A stretch of DNA of 64,000 nucleotides, taken from positions 55,734,456 to 55,798,455 of the forward strand of contig NC_087067.1 of NCBI RefSeq assembly GCF_963678635.1, read 5' to 3'. Position 1 is the stretch's first letter. Every line of letters starts with the position of its first letter. Source of the DNA: Symsagittifera roscoffensis. Lineage: Eukaryota; Xenacoelomorpha; Acoela; Convolutidae. The position numbers and the translations under genes were made by a program. The notes under the pieces are model-generated. The model ran no database searches. It saw nothing but the letters and a program-made list of their open reading frames with translations, and was not told the origin of the DNA. Below are positions 10,015-21,651 of the stretch, piece after piece.

Positions 10015-13000
10015 CCCACGTTGGTCGGGTTGGGCTCGTCCGTCTCCAGGCTAAGGAACTTCGCAACTTCCGCCGGCCTAAGCCACAGGTCTGCGGGAGT
10101 GAGTGGGGAGGGATTGTTGGGGTAGTTAAAAACTTGGCAATTAGTGTGGTGTGCTAGGTGACAGTCCGGGCATAGTGGGGAAACTTTGTTGTCTAGTCGG
10201 GAGAGGTATTTCTTTAAAAGCCGGCTGTAACCAGACCGGAGTTAGGAGAGTTTACAGCGGGTAGTTCTGGGAAGAGATTTTTCTGTGTGGTCAACCTTAG
10301 GGGGCGGTATACAAATTATTTTGGAGGGAGGGATTTCTGCGAGGAACTTGGTTACTAGATTTGTGTGGTTGTTCTAAAAGGGACTTGTGGTGGTTAAAAA
10401 CGGAAATGGAAATTTCTTCTGGGTTATTAAGATTGAGTGAAGAGTTAGGATTGGTTAAAACGGAGTCAACATCTCCTTTAAAAGCGCTTAAAATCGATTG
10501 TCGAACTTGACGTGGAGGTGTGGGGTGTGAGTGGTGATGGGAGCGATATGACGAGATGAAAAAATTGAGAGGTTAAGAGAGTGTGGTGATTCGGAACATT
10601 TAGGATCTCGACCTCACTGTGCAGGTGGGCAGTGGAACTCATGAATGTCGAGCCGGTAATAAATCTGAGGGCTTGATTTTCGGTAACCTGCAGGTGATTA
10701 ATGGAGGTTTTGCTGACAGCATGTGACCAAGCAGGGGAGGCATAATCTAAAATGGGGCGTATTAAAGCTTTGTAGGTTAAGAGGAGGGTTTCTTTAGACT
10801 GTCCCTAAGAGGATCCTGACAACGCTTTCAGGACACCTATCAAGCTGCGAGCCTTGTGGGCGGATCTTTTACAATATGCTGCAAAGCATAAGGTTGGGTC
10901 AAAGGTAACCCCTAAAATTTTTGGGTTTTTGTTACGAGGTAGTGGCTTGTTGTTTAAAAGTACACTGCGTGTTTTGTTAAATCTTTATTGTACGGTGAAA
11001 AAAGGGTAACTGATCCTTTAGAGGACGCGAAAGATAACTTCCTAGAAGTGAAAAATTAAAAAGATGATGAAGGTAATCGTTCAACGATCGAGATGCTGCC
11101 TCTACATCAGGGCTTTGGGAAAACGGATGGAAATCGTCAGCGTAAGATGTGAGACGAACATTATCGGGAGGTGTGGGAGCGTCATGGACGTAAAATAAAA
11201 AAGTGGGCTAAAGAACAGAGCCCTGGGGAACTCCAGAGTGGGGGGATTCTTGGTTGTTAAAAAATGTGGTGGCTTGTCGGCCGTTCAAATAATTACTCAG
11301 CCATTGAACAATACTTCTCGGGAGCGGAGCGGTGTGTCATGAATTAGTTCGAGGAGAGTACGATGACACATTATATCAAAAGCCTTCGAGAAGTCAAGCG
11401 TAGCGAGAAAGTTGCGTGAGGGTAGGCGATTTTGATTAAAACCGTCTGTGGCAAAAAATTCTATTGCGGAAAGCGCAGTAGTGTTAGAGTGGAAAGGACG
11501 AAAACCATGTTGATGTGTGGCGGCAGGGAGATGCTATGTTAAGAAAAGATGGATGAGCCTTCCTAAAACTTTAACAGCGGGGCAGAGTTAAGAGATGGGC
11601 CTATAAGAAGTGGATAATTGATGGTCCTTTTCGGGTTTGGGTAGGGGGATTATCCTCAAATTTTCCAAATTCGAGGGATAATAATTTCAGACAGCGATAT
11701 ATTAAAAAGAAGAGTTAAATATTCAAGAGCTATGGGTCACAGGTGTTTTAAGGGAACGTTGCAAAGGCCATCCGGACCAAGAGCTCGCGAAGGTTTGCTG
11801 TCCGCTATGGCTTGTTTAGTTTGTAGGGGAGTGAAAGTGGGCTATCTAACAGGGTGAGCTTGGCTATTTTGCGTCTGGTTTTCCGAAGTAGCTTATCTGA
11901 AACCCTGATTCCTGGCATTTGTAAACTGCTTGTTGAAAGCTTGGCTATGCCTGTGCCTGACGAGATTGTTTTTGATTCAGATTGAATAGGGTGCCCTCCT
12001 ACCACAGGCCTGGATCCGTTTAGGGAGCGTACCAATTTCCAGAAATTTATGGCTCCAAAGCGGTAATCACAGGTCTGGAGGAAATTACGCCATTTGTTTC
12101 TCCTGTCTTTCGTTGTCTGATTGAGGGGTTGGGAGTTCAATTCGGAAGGAGTGAAATGAGAGTGCTGTGTAGGTTCCGTGGGATGATTTTTGTTGCGACC
12201 GAGATCTCCTTCAGCACCAAGAGAGGCTAACTCAGGAGAAAGAGTCGGGGTGTAATGGCGGTGGCGCCCGGAGGGGATGTGGTGGCGTGCTGCCTTCAGT
12301 GCCAGATCCCGAAAGCATTTCTCTCGGCCGTAACTGAAGAAGGAAACCTCGAGGCAAGGCAACCCGACTCAATCTTGTCGGTAAATTGCAGCCAATCAGC
12401 CCTGAGGAAGTTGATGAATGTTTTTTTTTTCGGAGAAAAGTTTATTGTTTTCTAGGTGTAATTCGATAAGTATGGGGAGGTGGTCGGAGCGTAGAGATTT
12501 AATAAGGGTCCAGGACGAAGGAAGTAAAAGGCTCTGCGAAGCTAGGGAGATGTCAGGGGAGGAGAATTGTGCATCAGAGGATAAACAATTAAAAGGTACT
12601 ATAGTTTGGGTGTCATCATTTAGGGGGAGGGGGACGTACGTGGATTCAGTTATTCCATTTGAGAGTAATTGGCCACGTTGATCTTCTTCTAAGTTTGAGT
12701 TCGAGAGGGAAGAGTGGGCGTTTGCATCCCCGAGGACAAGAGCGTCGCCTGGAATCAGGAGATCAGTGAGGCACGCAGTATAACTGGGGGGACAACTAGA
12801 TCTAGGGGGATATGAAAATTACTAATACGAAGTTTCGACGTACCGGCTACCGCTGATATACACATAGCCTCAAGTGTTCCGTCGGTTTTTAAACTTACTT
12901 CTTCGTATTGTGTGGATTCATGTTTCATTGTTTGGTCTGGGAATTGGTTGCAGAAGGGGCTGTGGACAAGGATTGGCTTGTGGGAACCGTTACTTGGTGA

Positions 13001-13475
13001 GAGGTGGTGGATGGCGCTTTGGTTCCGGGTGGGGGGGGGGGGGTTGGGGTTAAAATGAGAGTAGAATTGCAATGGGGGCAGTAAAAACCCGTTATATTCT
13101 TTTTAAAAATTTGAGGCCACTGCATTTAAAATGTATCCAGCCACATATGTGGCACCAGACACTGGCTTGGTTTCTACGAATGCTTAGGCTAGAGGGTGAA
13201 CATTTGTAGGGACCGGGGATAGGGTTAATGCTGGATCCTAGGAGTAGGGTGAGTATGAGCAGACGGAGCAGCCTGGCCGGCTTCAGACGCTCCGTAACCG
13301 AAAACCCGGGGAGTTCTGAGCTTCCCCTGACCCACGGGAGGGGGGGGGGGGTGCTTGACGCCATTTGCAACCTGGCAAGCCAGGATGTCGGGTCCACCAC
13401 TTGAAGGCGGCGTCGTCTGGACCCCACCGTTTGACTTTGATTCGGTTTGACTTCCGATTTCTTTTTAAGCTCCAT
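10015..13475 (-). mobile_element. Degenerate jockey/CR1-like LINE (non-LTR retrotransposon)
   Basis: The element is read on the minus strand, 13475 to 10015. The N-terminal frame (13475-13092) has LLLGSSINPIPGP (PNPGP-type motif) and VWCHICGWIHFKCSGL, then FYCPHC near 13080, a PHD-like Cys region. Next, about 12.95-12.3 kb, come apurinic endonuclease traces: GDANAHSS and SDHLPILIE. From about 12.3 to 11.8 kb one long frame (11805-12362) covers the linker before reverse transcriptase. The RT region (11.8-10.5 kb) is full of stops, with LGPDG-like remnants. The C-terminus keeps SPLCPDCHLAHHTNC and LTPADLW, the zinc-knuckle tail typical of this group. Many stops and frameshifts make it inactive. 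It lies antisense in cytochrome b5 intron 1. Confidence 0.8.
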
Positions 13476-13498
13476 TAATGGAAGGTAAATTCACTATC

Positions 13499-13660
13499 AA
13501 TAGTGTGATGGTCACGATAAACGTCATTTACTTCTAATTTCGAATGTGAATTTTAATTTTCAGACTCCGCAGCGGAGTAAATTTTTTTGCTATTGATCCA
13601 GTTTTCTCAAATTAAGTTAATTTTATCAAAAGTTTTTTCAATCATAATTTTTCTTGAAAC
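13499..13660 (+). repeat. Copy of a dispersed ~160-bp repeat
   Basis: GGTCACG...ACTTCTAATTTCGAA...TTTTCAG...CAGCGGAGTAAA...CAGTTTTCTCAAATT here parallels 17968-18085 and 24145-24260 downstream of the two cytochrome b5 terminal exons. Identity is clearly lower than between those two, so this is an older copy. Confidence 0.45.
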
Positions 13661-13979
13661 TCAGAGCTTTATTGTCATTTTTTCTTCCGTGTTTCTTGGC
13701 GTTAATTGTCTTTTTTCAAATTGTCTGTTGGCTATGTTTTATCTTTCAAGGCATATTTATTTTTTTCGCAAATTTTTGCTTTCATTAGCGAGAGCAGCTT
13801 CGCCTTTGCTTTAAATAAATGAAATTATTTTAAGTTTCATATTTTTCGAACTATTTGGTAATTAGGAGAAATAAGAATTAGTTGTGGAAGCACTATTTTT
13901 GTCAATAAGTTGCGCTTGTTCAAATTTGATTCACCTTTTAAAAGTTTCCGTATTTTTGATGCTTTTTTATTCAATACAT

Positions 13980-14930
13980 GAGGTCACATGCGTCAGGGAA
14001 AACCAGGAAATGTCAGGGAATTATAAATTGTCAGGGGAAACCGGGAAAAGCCAGAGAATTCGAGTCAAGGCCTGCTAATGACATTAAGTAGTATATAATT
14101 ATGTTGGCTCTTATTTTCAGCTTGAAATTTATGTCAAGCAGGAAAACGCATTACTGTCTCGAATGGGAAAATCTCAGCGACTTTCCAGATTTTGTAGATT
14201 GGATCAACCGCGTTCCAAATGACACGTTCTCGGCAAAGTGTAGCATCTGTCGGCAACAAAGGCTGACTAGACGTGCATTGTATTTACTTTGATCAGGGAG
14301 CCAGGTTTATCGCCAATCCTGATGGCTACGAATTCAAAAGTTGCTGAATCTAGAGCTGAAAGTCTGTTTCAGATGCTATTTGAGGACGGCTACATCCTTT
14401 TGGATGTTGCTGATATAATCAAAGAAAGAATTCAAGAATTTGCTTCTTGACAAAGAATTCTTAAAAGCTGCTAAATATTTCTCGATATAAAACAGGGTTT
14501 ATGGGTTCTTATGTCAAAAATGACTCTGACTTTCTTAAACCTCTAGAATTGATCTTGAGATTGTCCCATGATAATGGGCGCGTCGAAGGAGGTTTTTCGA
14601 TTAATGAGAGCATCATTCTCAATGGCATGAAGGAGCGCACAGAAGGAAGCTGTTTCTGCTGTGAAGCGGAAGATCTTAAGCGAACTTTCGGCATTGCAGA
14701 AGAAACGCCAAACAATCGAGCAACAAGTGAAACAGGACAAAGAAATGCTGGATTTGGAAATTGAGCATAAAAAGCAGAAAGTGTTAAATTTGTGAAGGAA
14801 ATTGATTATTTTCCAAGGAAATGTTTTGGAATTTAGAGGCACATCGTTATGCAAATGTCAGGGATTTGTTAAGCGAATGTCAGGGAAAGCCGGGAAATCT
14901 CAGGGATTTTTAAATTGAAAATACCCTGGG
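13980..14930 (+). mobile_element. Internally deleted hAT DNA transposon relic
   Basis: Plus-strand frame 14101-14292 contains FPDFVDWINRVPNDTFSAKC with CSIC following, the BED-like N-terminus of a common animal hAT transposase family. Frame 14501-14764 contains LRLSHDNGRVEGGFSINES, the conserved C-terminal (dimerisation) motif that in intact copies reads close to LSHGNAxVERGFS. The catalytic middle is missing. Both flanks carry clustered GTCAGGGAA / GCCGGGAAA motifs in direct orientation (13990-14060, 14853-14930), probably subterminal repeats. The element is inactive and lies in the cytochrome b5 intron. Confidence 0.7.
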
Positions 14931-15177
14931 ACCCGTGTCAATAATTGTTTAAAGTTCATTTTTTGGTAGTTCATATATTTTATACTGTCTGTTTGTTGTT
15001 TTCAAGCTTTTTGCATGTAGTGGATAAGACAGCGACGTATTGCATCGAAAAATTTTGTGATCAAGTCGAGACACGCATTGTCAATATTTGAACAAATTCC
15101 GTGCTGCAATATATAAGTGCTTATCTGGCATCAAACACATGTAGAAGTTCGAACAGTTTACATACCTTGATAAATTT

Positions 15178-15512
15178 TTCACGCTATCTCTCTGGAATGC
15201 TCTTTTTGCCATACTATTTCACTGCTTACGTAATATTTTTATGAAAACAGAAGTATTCAGAAAGCCTTCGAAAGGCTTCGAAAGGCGTTTAATCACAAAA
15301 ATAGTGCAATAATGCAATATACTTCCTCGAACAGTCAAACGAAATAGAAAGTCACAATCACGAGATAGCGTGAAAACTTTCATCTTTTTCTATTTCGTTC
15401 TGTTTTTGTGATTATACCGTTGTCTTTCAAAGGATTTCGGAATATTTCTGTTTTCAATAACACATTGCGTAGGCAGTTAAATAATATGGCAAAGAGAGCT
15501 ATTCAAGTTGAG
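15178..15512. repeat. Fold-back (inverted repeat) element
   Basis: The arm at about 15196-15305 (GGAATGCTCTTTTTGCCATA...AATCACAAAAATAG) is the inverted complement of about 15395-15512 (ATTTCGTTCTGTTTTTGTGATTAT...GGCAAAGAGAGCTATTC), roughly 80-85% by eye. About 90 bases lie between. A shorter motif, CACGCTATCTC / GAGATAGCGTG, adds a nested inversion. No ORF. It resembles a MITE or fold-back element. Confidence 0.6.
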
Positions 15513-16740
15513 TTAAAACCGGCTGATTGATCCAATTGATGTTTTTAGACGAAAATTGATCTGTTCCTTCCGTTGTTTATTGTGGGAAAACATATGTCAG
15601 TGTTTTTTTTTCTCGGTGCAAAAACTAGCACCGCAATTAATCGTCAGCGCGGTGGTCGAGTGTTGTAGCTTTCAATATATGTATCGGACAATGTTTTATT
15701 TTGACCTTGAGATAGTGAAATTGAGTTGAAATTTTGAACTGGGTTTGAACTGTCAAAGAGCGAACCAAAATGATCGCGCTTTTGCAGAGGTCACTATTTT
15801 TGAATATATAATTAGTAGCAATAACATCGGTCAGACAGATTTAATTAACGTAGGCAATCAGTGATTTTCGGCGTTGTTTTTTGCATGATAAATCTGAAGT
15901 CGAACAACCTTGAATTTTTTGTCAGACCAAATTCAAAATACGAGATCGTCGATTATCCGATGATTATACTAGCCTAAGTTTTAAATACTGCTATGAAATT
16001 CCAGTTTTTACTATAAAAAAGTTTGCAAAATTAGTTGAAAAATTGAAATCTACCGATTATCATGTTTTGCAGAGACGATTATCAAGGAGTCAATTTCTAC
16101 AAAAAAAAACAGATCAGTCCGCCCAAAAAAAAAACGGAATTGAAGATGATCAAATCATTCATAAATTGGAAACTAATCGCAGAAACACATTAGCCACCCT
16201 GAGCAATTTTTTTCCTTTTAAGGTTTACCATTCGACGCTTCGGATGTATAATTAGTGGCTAAAAGTTCGGACTGACAAAATTAATTAAAATGAGCAATTG
16301 ACCTGTTTGGAAAAATTTTGCATGCGAAATGAAATTTTCCACTCCGATTTTGTATCTCAAGTTAGTCTGAAATGAAAAAAAATTGCATGCAAAAATCTGT
16401 CAAAATGGTACGATTGCTCTTTCTGTTCGAACTTCTTGCAACTCTCTATAATTACCTGCCGTCGTTATAGGTTTTGGGCGAAAACTCTGCTCTATGAACT
16501 TTCGACGCTATGTTTATTTCAATTTTACGTTGTTGTCTAGCTATTTGCTCTTTTTAATTTATTCTGTCTGTTCGAACTTTTTGCAACTCTATAACTTCAA
16601 GACCTTAATTGCAAAACAATTTCGGTGAGCAGAGAAAAGGCGTTGGAATAAGTTTTTGCTGTTAAGCTCATTACAAATTGCGTGTTACTTCTTTTTATGC
16701 TAATCAGAGTGCTTCTCAGTCGTTACTAATGTGAAAGATG
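15513..16740. other. A+T-rich intron sequence, no gene seen
   Basis: Only short frames occur. TCTGTTCGAACTT(C/T)TTGCAACTCT occurs twice, near 16424 and 16566, as a small direct repeat. Nothing else stands out. Confidence 0.5.
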
Positions 16741-17062
16741 TGATAATATGATTGTGGGCTCAAAATTATTAGAGGGACTTTGGACCGACTTAGTAGTATC
16801 CGAAACTAAAAACCCGGAAAGAGAACCCCTGTGGGGAGGGTAAGGTAGTAGTGCCAACTGCATTAGTACCATATAGACAGCAGGTCAGTTCCCCCACTGG
16901 ATCCCATGATTATGATTGTCTGTTTGTTCTTAGCTTCAGTTTCACGCGCTTCTCTCTATCTAAATTGGAAACTAGTCTTTTTGGTTGGCATAGTCTTTCT
17001 TGACTTGCATCCCGTAGAAGTTCAATGAGTAATGCGGCTTCATTTCTTTCCTCTTGTTTCAG

Positions 17063-17547
17063 TGCCAACCGCAGCAGGAGAGGAGAATGGAGAAGAGAAG
17101 GATGGGGAGGAGGAGGAGGAGGAGCTGACTCACAATGCAGACACAGGGGCCAAGTACTACACGATGGAGGAGATCGGGCCACACTCTACTGTGGGCTCCC
17201 TGTGGATAGTGGTGGACAATCTAGTGTACGACATCACCAACTTCACCCTCGAACACCCCGGCGGAGAGGAGATCCTGTTCGAGCAGGGCGGCCAGGACGC
17301 CTCCACCCCCTTCGAAGACGTCGGACACTCCAGCGACGCCAGGGAGATGATGCGACAGTACCTCATAGGAGAAGTGCACCCCCGGGACCAGAAGAGGAAG
17401 AAGAAGCAGAAGGGCGGCTCAAAATGGGGATCCTCGGGTTCTGGGAGCAGCGCCGGCGACTCGTCTGAACGCTCCTGGCTCAATCAGTTTTTTGTTGGCC
17501 TGGGGTTGGCGTTGATGGGCGTGGCAGCATACAAAACATTGTATTGA
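17063..17547 (+). CDS. Cytochrome b5, terminal exon copy A
   Basis: The exon starts after the strong acceptor TTTCCTCTTGTTTCAG and ends at TGA 17545-17547. Joined to 9160-9184 it gives 169 residues. Residues 9-30 are acidic (Glu run). The heme-binding fold follows, with His 73 in EHPGGEE and His 97 in EDVGHSSDA as the two axial heme ligands. Then come a Lys/Arg-rich and Ser/Gly-rich linker and a C-terminal hydrophobic helix (FFVGLGLALMGVAAY) ending KTLY, which is a tail anchor for the endoplasmic reticulum or outer mitochondrial membrane. Cytochrome b5 passes electrons to desaturases, P450s and similar enzymes. All key residues are present. An upstream in-frame ATG at 17032 lies inside the polypyrimidine tract/acceptor and is not used as start here. 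A near-identical exon lies at 23215-23699. Confidence 0.85.
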
Positions 17548-20500
17548 AGTTGGACTGAATTAATGTAACATAGACTATTATCTTGTTTTCATTTTGAGGG
17601 CACAATGGACTTGAGTCTGGCATCTAATAGCTTGATGGTTTTATATTTGTATGTGTATGTACATTGTATTCATAATTCAGTTTTCCCTCTGGCTTTGAAG
17701 CTCAGAGTTTATCTGCCCGTTTTTAATGCCTCATTAATTATACTCGTCAGTCTGTGTTCGCCGGAAGATTCTCAATTTCAGTTTTCCAAGTGTCAATGAA
17801 CGTAGTAATTACTCTTATATAGGTCGTGATGGTTTTTGTTTTTCTTTCAGAAAAAGTCTTAAATTTTAATCACACTCAAATTTGGTTTCCCGTGGTTTGA
17901 ATTTATTTTTTTATTTCATTTGATTTCAGTTTTTAAGAGATAGCCGAACTCCACTGTAGAGCAGCAAACGTGTAAAGGTCACGTAAAACGTGATCAACTT
18001 CTAGTTTCGAAAGTTGTATTTCATTTTCAGATTTCCCAGCGCAATAAAAAATTTACTTTTTGATTCAGTTTCTCAAATTGGATCAACTTTAGCAGAAAAG
18101 CGTCAATCGTGAAATGTTCTGGATGTCCAAAGAGCTTCAAGGGCATCATTTTCTTGAAAATTCGAAGAGATTTTCCAAATAACAAGTCAGTGTTTTTTGA
18201 CAGGTTTGATGATCTTCTGAATTTTTCATGCCTCAAGGATTCGACCCATCAGGAATTCGACCCACTACTATTTTAAGAATAGATACTCGCCATGCTTAAG
18301 CTTTTTCAGCGCATTATTTTGACATGTTTAGAATTTTTGCACGTTTAAGCAATATCGTATATTGGAATGGATAGGAAATTTTACTGCTTGAGTTCGATGT
18401 TTTTTTATTACTTGGGACGCAAAGTGTATTAGTACGAACTTTATTTTTTTACCAATCCAAAATGCAAATAAAAATAAAAGTGCTCTTTTTTAGTGGGGCT
18501 TATGAATGGGTAGGTTGAGGCGGCAGTATATTATCATTTGTGCTTTGACATGGCATTTAAAAAAAGTTAACACAGCTGATGCATTTTTAATTCGTTAAAT
18601 GAACTGAAAAAAGTTGTGTTTCAAACAACAGTACAAAGATCGATTTCAGAAGTTTTCCAACTCAATGTATCTCGTTTTTTTTTTTAAATGTATAGTTTGG
18701 TTTTATGCTTTGCAACCTAATAGCTACAAAATTGTCTTTTTGTATTTGGGGCTACTTTTGCTACATCGACGCAATCTCATAGCTACATAATTGTCTTTTT
18801 GTCTTTGGTGCTACGTCGAGTTGGCAATTTATTTTCATATGTAGCTGCATTATTGATGGCTCGTTTTTGGGAATTTTAAGCATCTGTGGCTGAGTGGTTA
18901 GTGCGTGAGACTCAAGTTTGTTAGGTCGCAGTTTCTAGTTCGACACGTAGCGGAGTTTTTGCTTATTCGAATCTGATTTCTACTTTTTCTTATTTTACTT
19001 GATAGAGCTGCTTTGAGTTCGTGTTCTCGCGGAAGTTATTTTTTTGGCCGTGTTCTCGCCTCTGTGCGTCAAGTTTGAAATTAGCAACCCATCAGTGAGA
19101 TGCTGTCAGGGTCACCCTATTAATGCGTTAGCGGAAATTTAGCCCGTCCTAGAAATCGTATACTTTATATGGCGTGTGGGAGGACGATTTTCACAAAATA
19201 TCTCAAATTTAACAGCAGTATACTAACGGTTAATGAAAAGTACATAGCTGGGCATCAACTTACCAAAACGATAAATAGAAAAGCTAGCAAGTGACCAATA
19301 TCAAAATTGTTCGAGTCTTGAAACAATTAGTCTCTCCTCTGGCGAAACATGTAGGACGGTACCGATATGGCAACACCCCCCCAAAAAAAAAAATTGAATC
19401 TAAGAAATTAATTTTATGAAGTTACAGGACGGGTACTAGAGATAATTTCACCCGGGCTTGCAAAATTCTGGACCTCCCTGCGCTAGAGTCATTTCTCGGC
19501 CCCTACCGAACGTAGGGAGCCAAAACTTTGCGATTTGATAGGTACTGACGAGAGATATCATGGGTTATAGTTTGATCAAAATCTGGCAACTGGACCGGAA
19601 ATTATTAGCACTTGGAAAAATACCCCTTACCAGGAAATAAGCAAGTTACGCAGAATTCCGGCGAAAGTGATAAGAGACCTTAGAACTGGGATAACTTGGA
19701 AAATATTAATGTGATATAGATGAAAGTTGTTAGGTAGGTCCCACTTGGGATTGTGAACTCAAATATAGAGGACTGACCCCGAATGACCCCGGGTGATCTT
19801 CAATTGGCCTTAGGCTGCTTAGGACTAAAATTGCATAGAAAAACTTGCAATTAACACCGAAAGAGGCATTTTTTTCGCCGCAACCCTATTGAAATGAGAA
19901 TTGGTCACCTTACTTATAATGGGTAGAGAACTTATCTAATGAGAAGTGAAGCAGAAACTGAAAAAAGGATATATATTTTACATTGTAAAATGTGTTTTGT
20001 GAAACTAATTAAATCAAACTTGTGGGTTATTGGGTTCAGCTTAGCTCGGCGAACGAGACTACAGACGAGTACTGACAAAAAATCAGATGGACTGGCCGCT
20101 CAAATGCTTCAAAAGAAATCGCCCCACAATGACCATGTGAGTAGGCAGAATGAGCTAGCGACATAGATGCAAACTATGACGGCCATGATGGGTAGGTTCG
20201 TTTTTTCTGCTATCTCTGCTACCCTCCCAGAAGAACTATCTCGACAGAAAACTGCCCAACAACCCAGGTAGTTTTTCGACCACTTAGGAAAGAACCGCAT
20301 GAGATTGGCAAATTAAACAGCTTGGTTTAGAGGTGAAATTGGACGATCATAACTCAAATAAAAAACTAAAACTGCCATAACTAAAGTTATAAGTAAAACT
20401 CAAATAAAAAACTGAATAGAGATTAACAAATTGCCCACCTTTAAGGAAACGAAAGATTACGATTTATGTAGATAGTTGGTTTGCATCAGAGTTGAGAACA

Positions 20501-20780
20501 GTGATTCTTGAAACTAGTGATCAAAGTACTTCAAAGAAATAGCAATCCGTAGGAAATCGAATAATTTTATCCGAAGTCATTCAAAGTACCTCAAAGAAAT
20601 AGCGATCCATAGGGAATCTATTAATTTTATCCGGACGAACTGAGTACTTGTTTGGAACATCTGTATGTAATTGGTTAATTAGGATTCTCTAGAGAGATTG
20701 ACACTCAATTAGTTGGGTTCGTTGGAAACAATGTTGCAATTAGGCAATTTTGCTGATGAATCGCTGACATTTTTCTTGGA
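17548..20780. other. 3' UTR and downstream DNA of copy A
   Basis: AATAAA at 18043-18048 is the first reasonable poly(A) signal after the b5 stop, inside the dispersed repeat at about 17968-18085. The rest is A+T-rich, collinear with copy B, and has no supported ORF. A roughly 60-bp direct repeat (AAAGTACCTCAAAGAAATAGCGATCC type) lies at about 20523-20636. Confidence 0.5.
18880..18960 (+). repeat. tRNA-like SINE head (copy in duplication A)
   Basis: GCATCTGTGGCTGAGTGGTT (A-box and D-arm-like) is followed about 50 bases later by TTTCTAGTTCGACACG (B-box-like). It looks like a Leu/Ser-type tRNA, but the acceptor stem does not pair, so it is a tRNA-derived repeat. The counterpart in copy B is at about 25053-25134. 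Confidence 0.55.
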
Positions 20781-21083
20781 TTAGGTTATTGGATTACATG
20801 CGGGCCACTTAGAGCATTTTTGTTTGGACGTTACTGTGAATTTATTGGAATAGAATTTTTTGCGATCGTATCGAGTACACAGGACAGCCTTAAGAGCAGT
20901 ACAAAAGGGGCAAGTAGGATAATATAGTGCAGAATAATTGCCACAAACCTGACCCTTTCGGAAATGTGAACTAATAGCATGAATACAATGAAAAGTCTCA
21001 CGGCACCCAAATCGGATTAAACCCAGATTGAAACTTGATAAATTATTCTTTGGAAACTTACTTTCAAGTTTTATTGAAACCAA
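20781..21083 (-). CDS. Unassigned 100-residue Cys/His-rich ORF
   Basis: The minus frame includes CRETFHCIHAISSHF and PTCPFCTAL, a Cys/His pattern loosely like a RING-type finger. It spans the right edge of duplication A; in copy B (26307-26522) the equivalent frame is disrupted and loses the Cys/His part. There is no clear start context or splice signals. It may be a fragment of an old exon or transposon. I do not recognise a family. Confidence 0.2.
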   Translation of the reverse strand: MVSIKLESKFPKNNLSSFNLGLIRFGCRETFHCIHAISSHFRKGQVCGNYSALYYPTCPFCTALKAVLCTRYDRKKFYSNKFTVTSKQKCSKWPACNPIT

Positions 21084-21651
21084 ATGAAATACTTAACACT
21101 AAGAAGTCAAAAGAAAAAACCAAAACACTTTAGTCTACTTTTGTGAAAAGGACAGAACCCTGAGACCAGAACTCTGCCCGAAGTGCATAAAATGTAACTC
21201 TTTCTGCCCTCACTCAACAGAACAACGTCACTCGAAGTACATGCTCCCACCATGTGCTACGACCACGATGCTCTATTTTCGATAAGAGTGGCTCCAGGGT
21301 GAACAACTTTAAAAAAACCGAACTGAAATAAAAACGCTTTTCCGACAATAACTAGTAATAAATCATAACAAAACTGACTTCACTAACAGGATGTAGATAT
21401 TTAAATGCAATGTGTTGTAAAAATTTCTTGGAGCCAAAGGAACGAGAAGCAAAAAAAGAAGAAAATTCGATTACACTCCAACTCTGAAATGGCAAATCTA
21501 TTGGTTTGTTGCCGTAGTCACTACCCTCAAAGGATTTAAAGTATGGACTCAACATCGCAGCAAAGGAAAACCATTGAAACAGACCAATGGCCAACTCGAT
21601 GTTGATCTCACATACCGATCCTAGTCACTTGGCACTTCACACGGAAAATTC

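Larger units (their letters stand above)
16743..20965. repeat. Segmental duplication, copy A (contains cytochrome b5 terminal exon)
   Basis: It is nearly collinear with 22893-26450: the lead-in GTGGGCTCAAAATTATTAG, the b5 exon, 3' sequence and far downstream DNA all match with few substitutions. About 710 bases of copy A (roughly 19465-20175) are absent from copy B, where a short CCCGGGCTTGC duplication marks the joint. The right edge of the match is at CCCTTTCGG (20951/26441), exactly where the ~130-bp repeat starts in copy B. Confidence 0.85.

Noticed and set aside
17032-17062. ATG at 17032 as the cytochrome b5 start
   Set aside because: The sequence from 17040 to 17062 is a textbook polypyrimidine tract and acceptor, and the same holds in copy B; a phase-compatible first exon exists at 9160.
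18880-18960. Functional tRNA gene (Leu/Ser type)
   Set aside because: A- and B-box-like parts exist, but the acceptor stem does not pair; a tRNA-derived repeat is more likely.
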